The position numbers and the translations under genes are program-made. The notes below the pieces were generated by a model that had not been told where the DNA came from, made no database searches, and saw nothing but the letters and a program-made list of their open reading frames with translations. This document shows positions 1 through 8,741 of a DNA stretch of 64,000 bases, in pieces (positions within the stretch are counted from its first letter, which is position 1; each line of letters opens with the position of its first letter). The DNA comes from Pelagibius sp. Alg239-R121 (GTDB taxonomy: Bacteria > Pseudomonadota > Alphaproteobacteria > Kiloniellales > Kiloniellaceae), in NCBI RefSeq assembly GCF_947331435.1, contig NZ_CAMZOF010000003.1, positions 558,001 through 622,000 on the forward strand. The letters are read 5' to 3'.

Positions 1-332
1 CGGCTGCGATGCTGCACACGATTGGCCCCAAGGCCGTTTTGCTTAAAGGCGGACACATGCAGGGGGGCGAAACCGTATCCGATATTCTGGCGAGCGAGGA
101 GGGTATCGAAACCTTCGAAAGCCAGAGGATCGAGACGCCGCACGTTCATGGTACAGGCTGCACGCTGGCCTCGGCCATTGCCACCAGTCTGGCGCAAGGG
201 ATGGGACTGAAGGATGCCGTGCTACGCGGGCGCGCTTACCTTCACGAAGCGATTCGGACCAACCCCGGTCTGGGCGGTGGACAAGGGCCCGTAAATCACG
301 GCCACACCTTCGCGGGGTTCGAGGCGTCCTAA
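1..332 (+). CDS. thiD: Hydroxymethylpyrimidine/phosphomethylpyrimidine kinase, C-terminal part
   Basis: The reading frame is open from the window edge and ends at a TAA, so only the last 110 or so residues are present. The visible part carries the ThiD/ribokinase-fold C-terminal signature: a VLLKGGH strand, then HVHGTGCTLASAIA, the GTGC anion hole plus catalytic region, and the helical tail around LKDAVLRGRAYLHEAI. In the family this enzyme phosphorylates HMP and then HMP-P in the cytoplasm to make the pyrimidine half of thiamine. The next gene is convergent and begins its stop 18 bp away, so thiD is the last gene of whatever unit lies to the left. Identification is firm; completeness cannot be judged. 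Confidence 0.93.
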   Translation, partial: AAMLHTIGPKAVLLKGGHMQGGETVSDILASEEGIETFESQRIETPHVHGTGCTLASAIATSLAQGMGLKDAVLRGRAYLHEAIRTNPGLGGGQGPVNHGHTFAGFEAS

Positions 333-350
333 CATTCCCCGGGGATTGGT

Positions 351-1748
351 TTACACCACGGCCAAGTAAAAATCCGACGCCTCGCTGCGGAGGATTTGAC
401 TTAGCGTTTCAAGGCCGCTTCTTAAAATTTTCTGATTCGCGGGCTGACCGAAACAGACTCGTACCGCGTGCGGTGTTTCCCGCCGTCCGACAGTAAAAGC
501 CTCTGCTGACGTGACGGTTACGCCCCGCTTTGCGGCTGCAGCTGCGAAATCACTGGAGCGCCAAGGGTCCGGCAGATGCAGCCACATAAAGGTACTGTCA
601 TCGGCGCAATCGATGTCCCAATCAGACAATACGTCTAAGGCAATGGCGCGGCGTTGACGTCCTTCACGTCGGCGGCTGGTAAGAATTTCTTCTGAAATAC
701 CAGTTTCGATCCAACGCGCGGCGATCTCTGCCGTAAGGGGGGAAGCCATCCAGCAGGTCGCCCGTATGGCACTGGTCAGACGGTCGGTTGCCGACCGGGG
801 GCCTGCGACATAACCGACCCTTAAGCCGGGTGCCACGGCTTTGGTCAGGCTGGTCACATAGTATCCGAGATCCGGTAACAGCGCAGCTATTGGTGTTGGC
901 GGACTTTCCACGAAGCGGCCGAATACGTCATCTTCCACAACGGCAACCGCGAATCTAAGAGCAATTTCCGCGATGACGTCGCGCCTGGCTGCCGACATGG
1001 TCTTGGTGGTCGGGTTTTGACAGGTCGGCACACAGTAGAGCGCTTTGATGTCATTGTTGCGGCACACAGCTTCAAAGGCTTCAGGAATGATTCCTTCCGC
1101 ATCGAGAGGCAAGCCTTCTATGCGCAATCCGAGCACACGCGAGATTGCCTGAATACCGGGATAGGTCAAAGCCTCGGTGACAATCCGGTCACCGGGACGG
1201 GTGATTGCGGAGAGTGCAACCGTCATCCCATGATGTGCGCCTGCCGTCAGGACGACCCGCTCGGGATCCACGTTCGCCAGGCCGCTTTGTTCGATCCAGC
1301 GGACGCCGGCAATACGATGCCGCCACGAACCGCCCTGCGGCTGATAACCGAAGTTCGAGACGGTTTGCGGGTCGCGTGCCAGGCTGTTGAGGATCTCGGG
1401 TATGTATTGAGCTTCACATCCCGGGGGCGGGAAGGCGAAGTTCATGTGAACCGTATCTTCGTCGTCTTGCTCTTTGCTTGAGAGTACATGGTTCATCGCT
1501 GCCGTGGCGCCACGAACATAGGTGCCTCGACCGACTTCGCCGCTGGTCAATCCTCGCCGTTCGGCTTCCGCGTAGGCACGGCTGACTGTCCCGACTGTGA
1601 CGCCTAGACGCCATGCCAGATCCCGGTGCGTGGGTAGACGGTCACCGGCGTTGAGTTGTCCCGATGCAATGTCGTCGGACAAGGCGTCTGCGAGAGCGAG
1701 ATAGCGCGGGCCGCTCCGATCATCGATATCTGGTTGCCAATTTGTCAT
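351..1748 (-). CDS. MocR-family (GntR HTH plus aminotransferase-like) transcriptional regulator
   Basis: A winged-helix GntR domain (about residues 15-80, with GDRLPTHRDLAWRLGVTVGTV) is joined to a fold-type I aminotransferase domain. The PLP-site pieces are visible: N245 in CQNPT, D273/D274 in VEDDVFGRF, and the Schiff-base lysine K303 in TSLTKAVAPGLRVGY. MocR regulators use PLP or PLP adducts as effectors and usually control genes for vitamin B6, GABA, taurine or amino-acid metabolism. I chose ATG 1748 (465 aa) over a longer in-frame extension because the HTH begins just after it and the upstream residues do not look like protein. The gene is divergent from a DUF1127 gene, with a possible MocR operator in the 94-bp gap. 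The regulated pathway is not evident. Confidence 0.9.
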   Translation of the reverse strand: MTNWQPDIDDRSGPRYLALADALSDDIASGQLNAGDRLPTHRDLAWRLGVTVGTVSRAYAEAERRGLTSGEVGRGTYVRGATAAMNHVLSSKEQDDEDTVHMNFAFPPPGCEAQYIPEILNSLARDPQTVSNFGYQPQGGSWRHRIAGVRWIEQSGLANVDPERVVLTAGAHHGMTVALSAITRPGDRIVTEALTYPGIQAISRVLGLRIEGLPLDAEGIIPEAFEAVCRNNDIKALYCVPTCQNPTTKTMSAARRDVIAEIALRFAVAVVEDDVFGRFVESPPTPIAALLPDLGYYVTSLTKAVAPGLRVGYVAGPRSATDRLTSAIRATCWMASPLTAEIAARWIETGISEEILTSRRREGRQRRAIALDVLSDWDIDCADDSTFMWLHLPDPWRSSDFAAAAAKRGVTVTSAEAFTVGRRETPHAVRVCFGQPANQKILRSGLETLSQILRSEASDFYLAVV

Positions 1749-1776
1749 GGTGACAATAATTACATTGACTACGTTC

Positions 1777-1796
1777 GTATGCAATACATAAATACA
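1777..1796. promoter_or_regulatory. Candidate MocR operator between divergent genes
   Basis: Three related tetramers lie in the divergent gap: GTAT at 1777, then ATAC at 1784 and ATAC at 1792 (the last two inside the direct repeat AATACA, 8 bp apart). GTAT-N3-ATAC is a small dyad. One inverted plus two direct half-sites is an arrangement reported for MocR proteins such as PdxR. Function is inferred from layout only. Confidence 0.35.
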
Positions 1797-1842
1797 ATTA
1801 TTGAATCGGGGAGGAAATTGTATCGATTCAAAGGAGAGAATG

Positions 1843-2079
1843 ATGAGTACAATATTACCACACTTTGGGCTCTCGCCCTTAACGTCAATGCCAAGAACTC
1901 TGTTTGCAGGGTCCTTTAAGACTGGCACAAACGGGCATGTTGGTTTGATCGAAACCTTTGTTCGGAGGGCAGTCCAGCGTAGACAGCTCCGAGCTCTGGA
2001 GGATCACGAGCTGCAGGATATTGGGGTATCCAGGGTGGCCGCTCACCGTGAAGCCGGCAAACCTTTCTGGCGCGCATGA
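1843..2079 (+). CDS. DUF1127 domain small protein
   Basis: A 78-residue protein whose last 33 residues match the DUF1127 (YjiS-like) pattern: RRQLRALEDHELQDIGVSR, then an AAHREAGKPFWRA end. Proteins of this family in alphaproteobacteria are small, basic and arginine-rich; some affect phosphate, carbon or RNA turnover, but no function can be assigned here. AAGGAGAG at 1831-1838 gives good spacing to ATG 1843, better than to the adjacent ATG 1840 or the earlier TTG 1801. It is divergent from the MocR regulator, and its promoter region contains that regulator's likely operator, so it may be under MocR control. A large stem-loop follows the stop. Confidence 0.8.
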   Translation: MSTILPHFGLSPLTSMPRTLFAGSFKTGTNGHVGLIETFVRRAVQRRQLRALEDHELQDIGVSRVAAHREAGKPFWRA

Positions 2080-2093
2080 TTGAGTGTCAGGCG

Positions 2094-2130
2094 AACGTGG
2101 GAGACAATAACCGAAATTGTATCCCACGTT
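2094..2130 (+). terminator. Stem-loop after the DUF1127 gene
   Basis: AACGTGGG (2094-2101) pairs with CCCACGTT (2123-2130), and inside it ACAAT pairs with ATTGT. There is no T-run directly after it. A second stem, CCGGC (2146-2150) with GCCGG (2164-2168) followed by GTTTTG, lies just downstream and is the better terminator candidate. Confidence 0.45.
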
Positions 2131-2228
2131 GCGATCTCACTCCAACCGGCCTTAAACCGGAAAGCCGGGTTTTGTGAGCAGATGCCAGTGGTATTAATTT
2201 TTGTAGAGTGACAATGAGGAGTGCCGGA

Positions 2229-3014
2229 ATGGCTCAGGAAATTACTCTTTATCAGGTTGATGCCTTCACCAGTGCGGTGTTCGGCGGCAATCCGGCAGCC
2301 ATCTGTCCATTGGAGAGCTGGCTCGACGACAAGCTGCTGCAGTTGATCGCAGTGGAGAACAATTTGTCGGAGACGGCATTCTTTGTGCGTGATGGTGAGG
2401 ATTTTCATCTGCGCTGGTTTACGCCGGGCGCCGAAGTGGATCTCTGTGGTCATGCGACACTTGCTACAAGCTATGTGATCGCGACCTACTTGGAGCCCGG
2501 CCGTAAGACCATGGGGTTCCAATCCCGAAGCGGACGGCTGGAGGTTACGCGGGACGACGATCTCTACACACTCGACTTTCCGGTTTTAAAGAGCGAAGCC
2601 TGTGATTGTCCGGCGTTGCTCAGCGAAGCGCTGAATGCCGAGGTGCAGGCGACGTTCGACGGCATGGACCTTATGGCCATCGTCAAGGACGAGGAAGCCG
2701 TGCGTGGACTCAAGCCGGATATGGCCAAGATTGCCGGTCTCGAGACCCGCGGCGTGATCGTGACTGCGGAAGGAACGGAATGCGATTTTGTCTCCCGATT
2801 TTTTGCACCCAAGCACGGGATTCCGGAGGATCCGGTGACTGGATCAGCCCATTGCCTTCTAACGCCATATTGGAGTGAACGGCTTGGCAAGACCAAGATG
2901 ACAGCGCGTCAAATTTCGGCGCGGGGCGGTGAACTGATTGTCGAACTGAAAGGGGATCGCGTTCTGATCTCCGGTCGCGCCGCGCCCTATATGATCGGCA
3001 CCATTAAGGTTTGA
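2229..3014 (+). CDS. PhzF-family isomerase/epimerase
   Basis: A full-length PhzF-fold protein of 261 residues. It begins with the typical LYQVDAFTSAVFGGNPAAIC, has E48 in NNLSETAFF (the family's catalytic glutamate), DLCGHATLATSYV, and the second-half signature GIPEDPVTGSAHC. PhzF homologues catalyse proton shifts or epimerisations; only some make phenazines, and YddE-like members have no known substrate. No other phenazine gene is nearby, so phenazine synthesis is unlikely. AGGAG at 2217-2221 is 7 nt from ATG 2229, which favours this start over the GTG at 2208. It may be co-regulated with the DUF1127 gene, though stem-loops lie between them. Confidence 0.9.
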   Translation: MAQEITLYQVDAFTSAVFGGNPAAICPLESWLDDKLLQLIAVENNLSETAFFVRDGEDFHLRWFTPGAEVDLCGHATLATSYVIATYLEPGRKTMGFQSRSGRLEVTRDDDLYTLDFPVLKSEACDCPALLSEALNAEVQATFDGMDLMAIVKDEEAVRGLKPDMAKIAGLETRGVIVTAEGTECDFVSRFFAPKHGIPEDPVTGSAHCLLTPYWSERLGKTKMTARQISARGGELIVELKGDRVLISGRAAPYMIGTIKV

Positions 3015-3039
3015 CCGACGATTTTGCGGACCCCTGGGC

Positions 3040-4815
3040 CTAAAAGGGCCAGACCAGCAGGATAAGTGGCACTGCCGCCGACACGATCAGGATGTCGAGC
3101 GGCAGGCCCATGCGCCAGTAGTCGCCGAACTTGTAGCCGCCAGGGCCCATCACCAGAAGGTTGGACTGATGTCCGATCGGCGTAAGGTAGGTCGAAGAGG
3201 CACCAACCGCGACAGCCATCAGGAAGGGATCGATACTGACTCCCAGCCCTTGTCCGATTGCGATTCCGATCGGGGCCATGAGCACCGCGGTCGCCGCATT
3301 GTTCATCACGTCCGATATCAGCATGGTAACGACCATCAAAAGGACCAGGACACCCCAGAGTGGGATCGAGTCGGCGAGAGTCAGAATAGGACCGGCGATG
3401 ACCATGGTGCCTCCGGTCGTCTCGAGCGCAGTGCCGATCGGAATCATGGCGCCAAGCAAAACGATCACTGACCAATCGATGGATTCGTAAAGCTCACGTA
3501 GACTAACCTGCTGAAGAATCACGAGCGCAACGGCAGCCGCCACGAAAGCGATCTGTGCTGGTACAGTCCCCGAGACCACGAGCGCGATTGCGGACCCGAA
3601 GATCAGAGGAGAAACTGGCGAGCTTTTAGGCCGGCCCAGACCGATTTCGCGCTGTGCTAGGGGCAGACAGCCAAGGTTTGTCAGTGCATCCTGCATCGAG
3701 GCCCGATCCCCTTGAAGCAGCAGGACATCACCGGCGCGAAACCGCACTTGACCAAGCCGTTCCCCAACCGTCCGGCCTTGCCGGGCGACGCCCAGCAGGT
3801 TTACCCCGTAGCGAGTGTGCAATCGCATGCCTTGGGCTGTCCGTGCCTCGAGACGCGAGCCCGGGACGATGACAGCCTCCATCAGGCCGACCCGCTCCGA
3901 TCGCAGATTCTCGGTTTCGACTTCGGCGCTGCCTTCCACTTCCAGCTCGGCTTTTTCAGCGATCCGCTCCAAAGTGGCGGTGTCCGCCTCGACAACCAGA
4001 ATATCTTCGGCCTGCAGCCGCAGGAAACCGGATGGAGCGAGCATCCGGTCTTCGCGCCGGATGAGCGCGACAACGACCATATCGCCTTGTCCAAGGAGCT
4101 CAAGGTCGACCAATCGCCGACCGACAAAACGCGAACCGGTACGGACCCGGAGTTCGGTAATGTAGTCTTCCAGCATGAAGCGGGCCTGAGAATCCGCGAC
4201 CTCGCCACGGTGCGGCAAAAGCCGCCAGCCGATCAACGCAATGAAGATGATGCCCACGATGGCGACGCCCAGTCCAACCGGCGCGAAATCGAACATGGCG
4301 AAGGTTTGGCCTGTGGTTTCAGCCCGGACGTTGGCGATGATGATGTTAGGCGGGGTACCAATCAAGGTGGCGAGGCCGCCAAGCAGGGAGCCGAAACTCA
4401 GGGGCATCAGGAACCGGCTGACTGGGCGCCGGGTTTCCTTTGCACTGCGGATTGCCACCGGCAGCATCAGTGCGAGCGCGCCGACATTATTCATGAAGGC
4501 GGAGCAGGCCGCCGCAGTGCCGCTCATGGCCAGAACATGAAGCGATGTGTTTGATGTGGCAGGTTCGAGAAATCTGGAAATCACTTCCACGATCCGGGAT
4601 TTCCGCAGCGCACGTGAAAGAATCAGGATGGCGGCGACCGTCACGACCGCAGGGTGCCCGAAACCGCTGAAGGCATGATCCGTTGCAACGACGCCGGTAG
4701 CTACGGATGCCAGCAATAGCAGAATGGCGACCACGTCATAACGCAGCCGACCCCAGGCGAACATCCCGAGTCCGGCCCCGATGATGGCAAAAAGGAAGTA
4801 TTGCTCCATGCTCAT
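3040..4815 (-). CDS. SLC13/DASS-type anion permease with two TrkA-C domains
   Basis: A 591-residue polytopic membrane protein. The N-terminal half has several membrane segments and the SLC13 signatures CSAFMNNVGALALMLP and LLGGLATLIGTPPNII. Two soluble RCK/TrkA-C domains occupy the centre (about residues 215-285 and 305-385; each has a V-G-R-L then D-V-L-L pattern). A second set of membrane helices follows, including ISDVMNNAATAVLMAP, the repeat of the first motif. This domain order is typical of bacterial sulfate or dicarboxylate permeases such as YfbS-like proteins; the substrate cannot be read from sequence. Start: two in-frame ATGs lie 6 nt apart (4815 and 4809) with no strong ribosome site; I kept the first. 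It converges with the PhzF gene. Confidence 0.88.
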   Translation of the reverse strand: MSMEQYFLFAIIGAGLGMFAWGRLRYDVVAILLLLASVATGVVATDHAFSGFGHPAVVTVAAILILSRALRKSRIVEVISRFLEPATSNTSLHVLAMSGTAAACSAFMNNVGALALMLPVAIRSAKETRRPVSRFLMPLSFGSLLGGLATLIGTPPNIIIANVRAETTGQTFAMFDFAPVGLGVAIVGIIFIALIGWRLLPHRGEVADSQARFMLEDYITELRVRTGSRFVGRRLVDLELLGQGDMVVVALIRREDRMLAPSGFLRLQAEDILVVEADTATLERIAEKAELEVEGSAEVETENLRSERVGLMEAVIVPGSRLEARTAQGMRLHTRYGVNLLGVARQGRTVGERLGQVRFRAGDVLLLQGDRASMQDALTNLGCLPLAQREIGLGRPKSSPVSPLIFGSAIALVVSGTVPAQIAFVAAAVALVILQQVSLRELYESIDWSVIVLLGAMIPIGTALETTGGTMVIAGPILTLADSIPLWGVLVLLMVVTMLISDVMNNAATAVLMAPIGIAIGQGLGVSIDPFLMAVAVGASSTYLTPIGHQSNLLVMGPGGYKFGDYWRMGLPLDILIVSAAVPLILLVWPF

Positions 4816-4961
4816 GGATTACGCGAGGTCTCTCCCGAATTTGGCTTGTGGAGTCATGTTTCATCTCTCATAGAGAGTGGTGACATTAACCTGCTAATTC
4901 CCCGTCCGACCAGTGGAGAGGGAAACGTCGTACCTGCATTGACGCACTGCAACATGGTCTC

Positions 4962-5032
4962 TAGTATCCGCGACACTTTAGGGGGCGTTTGCGACAGAAG
5001 CGACGTCTTTTCTCATCATTCAAAATCAGGAG
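4962..5032 (+). promoter_or_regulatory. Possible serC leader element
   Basis: Alphaproteobacterial serC genes often carry a short conserved RNA motif (Rfam serC, RF00517) just before the start codon. The leader here has GCGTTTGC, then GCGACAGAAGCGACGTC and a T-rich stretch, which could fold weakly. I cannot confirm the match without a covariance-model search; the call rests mainly on position. Confidence 0.25.
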
Positions 5033-5041
5033 ATGACTCAG

Positions 5042-6211
5042 ATGGCGTTGATGACGCCGGCCATTCGGCCCAGTAATCCTAGGTTTTCATCCGGTCCTTG
5101 CGCAAAGCGTCCAGGTTGGTCGCTCGACGCACTTTCTGGTGCGAGTCTGGGCCGATCTCATCGTTCCAAGGATGGGAAAGCCAAGTTGGGCGAAGTCATC
5201 GAGCGCTCCCGGGACATTCTTGGTATCCCTGCAGACTATCGTATCGGGATCGTGCCGGCGTCTGACACAGGTGCGGTCGAGATGGCATTGTGGTCACTCC
5301 TGGGGGCGCGGGGCGTTGATATGCTCGCCTGGGAGAGTTTTGGCAAGGGTTGGATCACCGATGTCGCGAAACAATTGAAGCTCGACGACCTTAGAAGCCT
5401 TGAAGCCGACTATGGCGATATCGTCGACCTCACAAAGGTCGACTGCGACCGCGACGTCGTCTTCACCTGGAACGGCACGACCTCCGGCGCGCGCGTGCCG
5501 AATGGGGATTGGATTCCCGCCGACCGTGGCGGCTTGACCATTTGTGACGCGACCTCGGCGGTCTTTGCGATGGATCTGCAGTTCGATAAGTTGGACGTCG
5601 TTACCTGGTCCTGGCAGAAGGTGCTGGGCGGCGAGGGGGCACATGGCATGCTGGTTCTCAGTCCGCGCGCTGTCGAACGCCTGGAGAGCTATACGCCGTC
5701 CTGGCCGCTGCCCAAGATTTTCCGACTGACCAAAGGCGGCAAGCTGATCGAGGGTGTATTCAAGGGTGAGACAATCAATACGCCTTCGATGCTTTGTGTC
5801 GAAGATGCACTGGACTCTCTGCGTTGGGCAGAATCGATCGGTGGACTTGCGTCTCTAAAAGCGCGTTCGCAGGCCAACCTGCAGGCGGTCTCCGAATGGG
5901 TCGCTGAAAGAGACTGGGTTGATTTCCTGGTCGGCGACCCGGCGATCCGCTCGTCAACCAGCATCTGCTTGAAATTTGCTGACCCCTGGTTCCAGAGCCT
6001 TGGGTCAGATGAGCAGGCAGTAGTGGCAAAGACGGTTGCCAAGCAGGTCGAGGATGCAGGTGTCGGGTTTGATCTTGGTGGCTATCGTGATGCTCCACCG
6101 GGATTGCGTCTCTGGGGCGGATCCACGGTCGAGTCTGAGGATATGCGCGCACTGCTGCCCTGGCTGGATTGGTCCTTCGAAGAGGTCAAGTCCCAGAAGG
6201 CGGCGGCCTGA
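5042..6211 (+). CDS. serC: Phosphoserine aminotransferase
   Basis: A 389-residue class V aminotransferase of the alphaproteobacterial SerC type, starting with [18 protein letters not shown]. Visible active-site elements are the [11 protein letters not shown] strand (PLP-ring aspartate) and the Schiff-base lysine K193 in [13 protein letters not shown]. It converts 3-phosphohydroxypyruvate plus glutamate to phosphoserine, the second step of serine synthesis. The next gene, serA, makes its substrate; the pair is 100 bp apart on the same strand and probably one operon. AGGAG (5028-5032) sits 9 nt from ATG 5042, so I chose this over ATG 5033, which abuts the ribosome site. The leader may hold a regulatory RNA. 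Confidence 0.95.
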   Translation: MALMTPAIRPSNPRFSSGPCAKRPGWSLDALSGASLGRSHRSKDGKAKLGEVIERSRDILGIPADYRIGIVPASDTGAVEMALWSLLGARGVDMLAWESFGKGWITDVAKQLKLDDLRSLEADYGDIVDLTKVDCDRDVVFTWNGTTSGARVPNGDWIPADRGGLTICDATSAVFAMDLQFDKLDVVTWSWQKVLGGEGAHGMLVLSPRAVERLESYTPSWPLPKIFRLTKGGKLIEGVFKGETINTPSMLCVEDALDSLRWAESIGGLASLKARSQANLQAVSEWVAERDWVDFLVGDPAIRSSTSICLKFADPWFQSLGSDEQAVVAKTVAKQVEDAGVGFDLGGYRDAPPGLRLWGGSTVESEDMRALLPWLDWSFEEVKSQKAAA

Positions 6212-6311
6212 GGCGCGGCAACGCGCTCGCCTCCTATCCACTAAATTCCGCGCAAGAGTGAGACTTCAGAAAGCCTAGCCTTCTGCGCGGCTCCTTTCGA
6301 GGTAATGAGAA

Positions 6312-7889
6312 ATGCCTAAAGTACTGATTTCAGATAAGTTGAGCCCGCGCGCTGCGGACATTTTCCGTGAACGCGGGATCGAGGTCGATGTCCTTGTCGG
6401 TCTCAGCCCTGAAGAGCTGATTGCTAAGATTGGCGATTATGATGGCCTTGCAATCCGCTCGGCGACAAAAGTCGTTGCGGATGTTATTGCCGCTGCCGAC
6501 AATCTCAAGGTCGTCGGACGGGCAGGTATCGGTGTCGACAATGTCGACATTCCGGCGGCCACCCAACGCGGTATCGTTGTGATGAATACACCTCATGGGA
6601 ACTCCATCACGACCGCGGAGCACGCCATTGCAATGATGTTCGCTCTGGCACGCCAGATTCCCGAAGCAGACCGGTCGACCCAGGGCGGAAAGTGGGAGAA
6701 ATCCCGTTTCATGGGCGTCGAACTGACCGGCAAGACCCTTGGTATCATCGGATGCGGTAACATCGGAGCGATCGTTGCGAACCGCGGACAGGGACTTCGC
6801 ATGAAGGTTGTCGCCTACGACCCCTTCCTGTCGCCGGACCGGGCCGAAGACCTGGGTGTTGAAAAACTTGAGCTGGACGAACTTCTGACTCGCTCGGATT
6901 TCATAACCTTGCACGTGCCCATGACCGACCAGACCAGAGGCATCATCGATGCCACTGCCATGGCGAAGATGAAATCCGGTGTGCGGATCATCAACTGTGC
7001 ACGGGGAGGTCTCGTGGTCGAAGATGATCTGAAGGCCGCACTGGAATCGGGGCAGGTCGCCGGTGCCGCACTTGATGTCTTCACAGACGAGCCCGCGAAG
7101 GAAAATGCCTTGTTCGGCATGGACAATGTCGTTGCGACGCCGCATCTGGGCGCGGCGACTGCTGAAGCGCAGGAAAAAGTAGCGCTGCAGGTTGCCGATC
7201 AGATGGCGGATTACCTGCTGACCGGCGCCGTGACCAATGCCCTCAACATGCCGTCTTTGACTGCTGAGGAAGCCGCCCGGCTTCGCCCTTATATGGAGCT
7301 GTCCGACCAACTCGGCTCTTTTGCCGGCCAGTTGACCCGGACCGGACTCAAGAACGTCACGATCGAGTACGAAGGGCAGGTGGCTTCGCTGAACTGCCGT
7401 CCCCTGACCCAGGCGATCCTGACCGGGCTGCTGCGGCCTATGCTCGAATCGGTCAACATGGTGAACGCCCCGATTATTGCGCGTGAGCGCAATATCGACG
7501 TTGCCGAAGTCAAGCACGAGCGGGATTGTGATTTCCAGACTCTGATCCGGGTCTCCGTGACCACAGAGCGCGGCGATCGGGCCGTTGCGGGGACTCTGTT
7601 CGGCGGTCATCGGCCCCGACTGGTGGAAATCAAAGGTATTGAGATCGAAGCCGAGCTTGCAGCACACATGCTTTACATCACTAACGAGGATAAGCCGGGC
7701 TTCATCGGCGCTCTTGGAATGGCGCTCGGCTCTGCCGGGGTGAATATCGCAACCTTCCATCTTGGGCGGGCGGAGCGCGGCGGCGACGCCATAGCCCTTC
7801 TGGAGCTCGATGCGGCTCTGGACCCCACGGTCATCGATACACTCAAGAGACTGCCGAGCATCAAACAGGTCCAGCAACTGCACTTTTAG
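6312..7889 (+). CDS. serA: D-3-phosphoglycerate dehydrogenase
   Basis: A 525-residue long-form SerA. In order: substrate domain with VVGRAGIGVDNVD, Rossmann domain with GIIGCGNIG (about 145-152), the catalytic arginine in NCARGGLV, glutamate in DVFTDEPA and histidine in ATPHLGAATAEAQ, then the intervening ASB domain and a C-terminal ACT domain (LYITNEDKPGFIGALG) that in the family binds serine. It oxidises 3-phosphoglycerate to phosphohydroxypyruvate with NAD, the committed step of serine synthesis. ATG 6312 agrees with the family N-terminus. The gene converges with a PqiA-like gene. Confidence 0.97.
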   Translation: MPKVLISDKLSPRAADIFRERGIEVDVLVGLSPEELIAKIGDYDGLAIRSATKVVADVIAAADNLKVVGRAGIGVDNVDIPAATQRGIVVMNTPHGNSITTAEHAIAMMFALARQIPEADRSTQGGKWEKSRFMGVELTGKTLGIIGCGNIGAIVANRGQGLRMKVVAYDPFLSPDRAEDLGVEKLELDELLTRSDFITLHVPMTDQTRGIIDATAMAKMKSGVRIINCARGGLVVEDDLKAALESGQVAGAALDVFTDEPAKENALFGMDNVVATPHLGAATAEAQEKVALQVADQMADYLLTGAVTNALNMPSLTAEEAARLRPYMELSDQLGSFAGQLTRTGLKNVTIEYEGQVASLNCRPLTQAILTGLLRPMLESVNMVNAPIIARERNIDVAEVKHERDCDFQTLIRVSVTTERGDRAVAGTLFGGHRPRLVEIKGIEIEAELAAHMLYITNEDKPGFIGALGMALGSAGVNIATFHLGRAERGGDAIALLELDAALDPTVIDTLKRLPSIKQVQQLHF

Positions 7890-7903
7890 AGCCTGGCCAT
7901 ATT

Positions 7904-7977
7904 CTAGAGCGGATAGAATCCATGCACCCGGACGACTGATCGCCAACCGCGATTATGTTGACCTGGATAAACTCTAG
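7904..7977. repeat. Imperfect inverted repeat between convergent genes
   Basis: CTAGAG (7904-7909) and CTCTAG (7972-7977) form the outer arms; ATCCA (7918-7922) and TGGAT (7964-7968) form an inner pair. It overlaps the stop codon of the PqiA-like gene and may terminate both transcripts, but there is no T-run, so this is only a possibility. Confidence 0.3.
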
Positions 7978-8543
7978 GGCGCGGGCGAGTTTGAAGAGGG
8001 CTGCCTGTGGATTTCGCGGTGGGCGAGCTGAGTGATGCGCCAGACGGTGAACATGGAAAGCACGACTGCGGTACAAAAGACGTATAGGCCCGCATGGATT
8101 GTGACGTCGGATACCAGCGATATCTTGACGATCACGATCACCAACGCGACGACAAAAACGTCGAGCATGGACCATTTGCTGAAAAGCTCGACCCAACGGA
8201 GTGCTCGGCTCAGATCACCACGGGGGATTTCCGGACGACGCCAGACCAGAAATGCCAGGATGAGCTTGCAGACCGGAAAAACGATAGTGAATGTCAGGAT
8301 AATCGCCACGAGAAGATAATCTCCGCTTTCGATCAGGCGAAGGGCGCCTTCGACAATCGAAACCTCGTCGTAAAAGATCATCAGGGTCCGCACAGTCATG
8401 ACCGGCATGAACCAACCAGCCACCAGCAAAGCTGCCGACGTCAGCAACATCAGACCCAAAAGCCGGTCCGCAAGCGCATCTCCTCTCAGGAGCACTGCTT
8501 TGTCGTCTTCGGGAGAGGTGTTAGGTGGAATTTCAGATTCCAT
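7974..8543 (-). CDS. Single-domain paraquat-inducible protein A (PqiA) family membrane protein
   Basis: A 189-residue protein with four predicted membrane helices. It shows the PqiA pattern: a first helix ending in a small periplasmic loop (GWFMPVMTV), then LTFTIVFPVCKLILAFLVW and SKWSMLDVFVVALVIVIVK. The classic PqiA has two such domains of about 200 residues each; this is a one-domain version lacking the cysteine-rich zinc-ribbon segments. PqiA/YebS proteins work with MCE-domain lipid carriers, but no MCE gene is adjacent. The start is taken at the ATG giving MESEIPPN; the ribosome site is poor, and an upstream in-frame start is possible. It is divergent from hisZ. Confidence 0.8.
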   Translation of the reverse strand: MESEIPPNTSPEDDKAVLLRGDALADRLLGLMLLTSAALLVAGWFMPVMTVRTLMIFYDEVSIVEGALRLIESGDYLLVAIILTFTIVFPVCKLILAFLVWRRPEIPRGDLSRALRWVELFSKWSMLDVFVVALVIVIVKISLVSDVTIHAGLYVFCTAVVLSMFTVWRITQLAHREIHRQPSSNSPAP

Positions 8544-8741
8544 GAGGTCATTAGCCGTTGACAATAAGTAGAAGTCTTGCGGGATTGGCCGAGGTCTCCA
8601 AAGCAATGTGGATTTCCAATTGCCGTTGCCCGGTAAAACTAGTAGTCACTTCCCGGCTGTCAACAGAAGACGCAGGATACCTTGCGGCATTTCGTAAGGA
8701 CGGCGTTTCGTGAGGATTGCACCAATCTCCATGGCGATCGT

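Noticed and set aside
2229-3014. Phenazine biosynthesis
   Set aside because: PhzF-fold proteins are widespread and no other phz gene is nearby.
6330-7946. A 538-codon open frame on the minus strand opposite serA
   Set aside because: It lies wholly opposite a clear serA, has no family features and is the expected shadow of GC-rich third codon positions.
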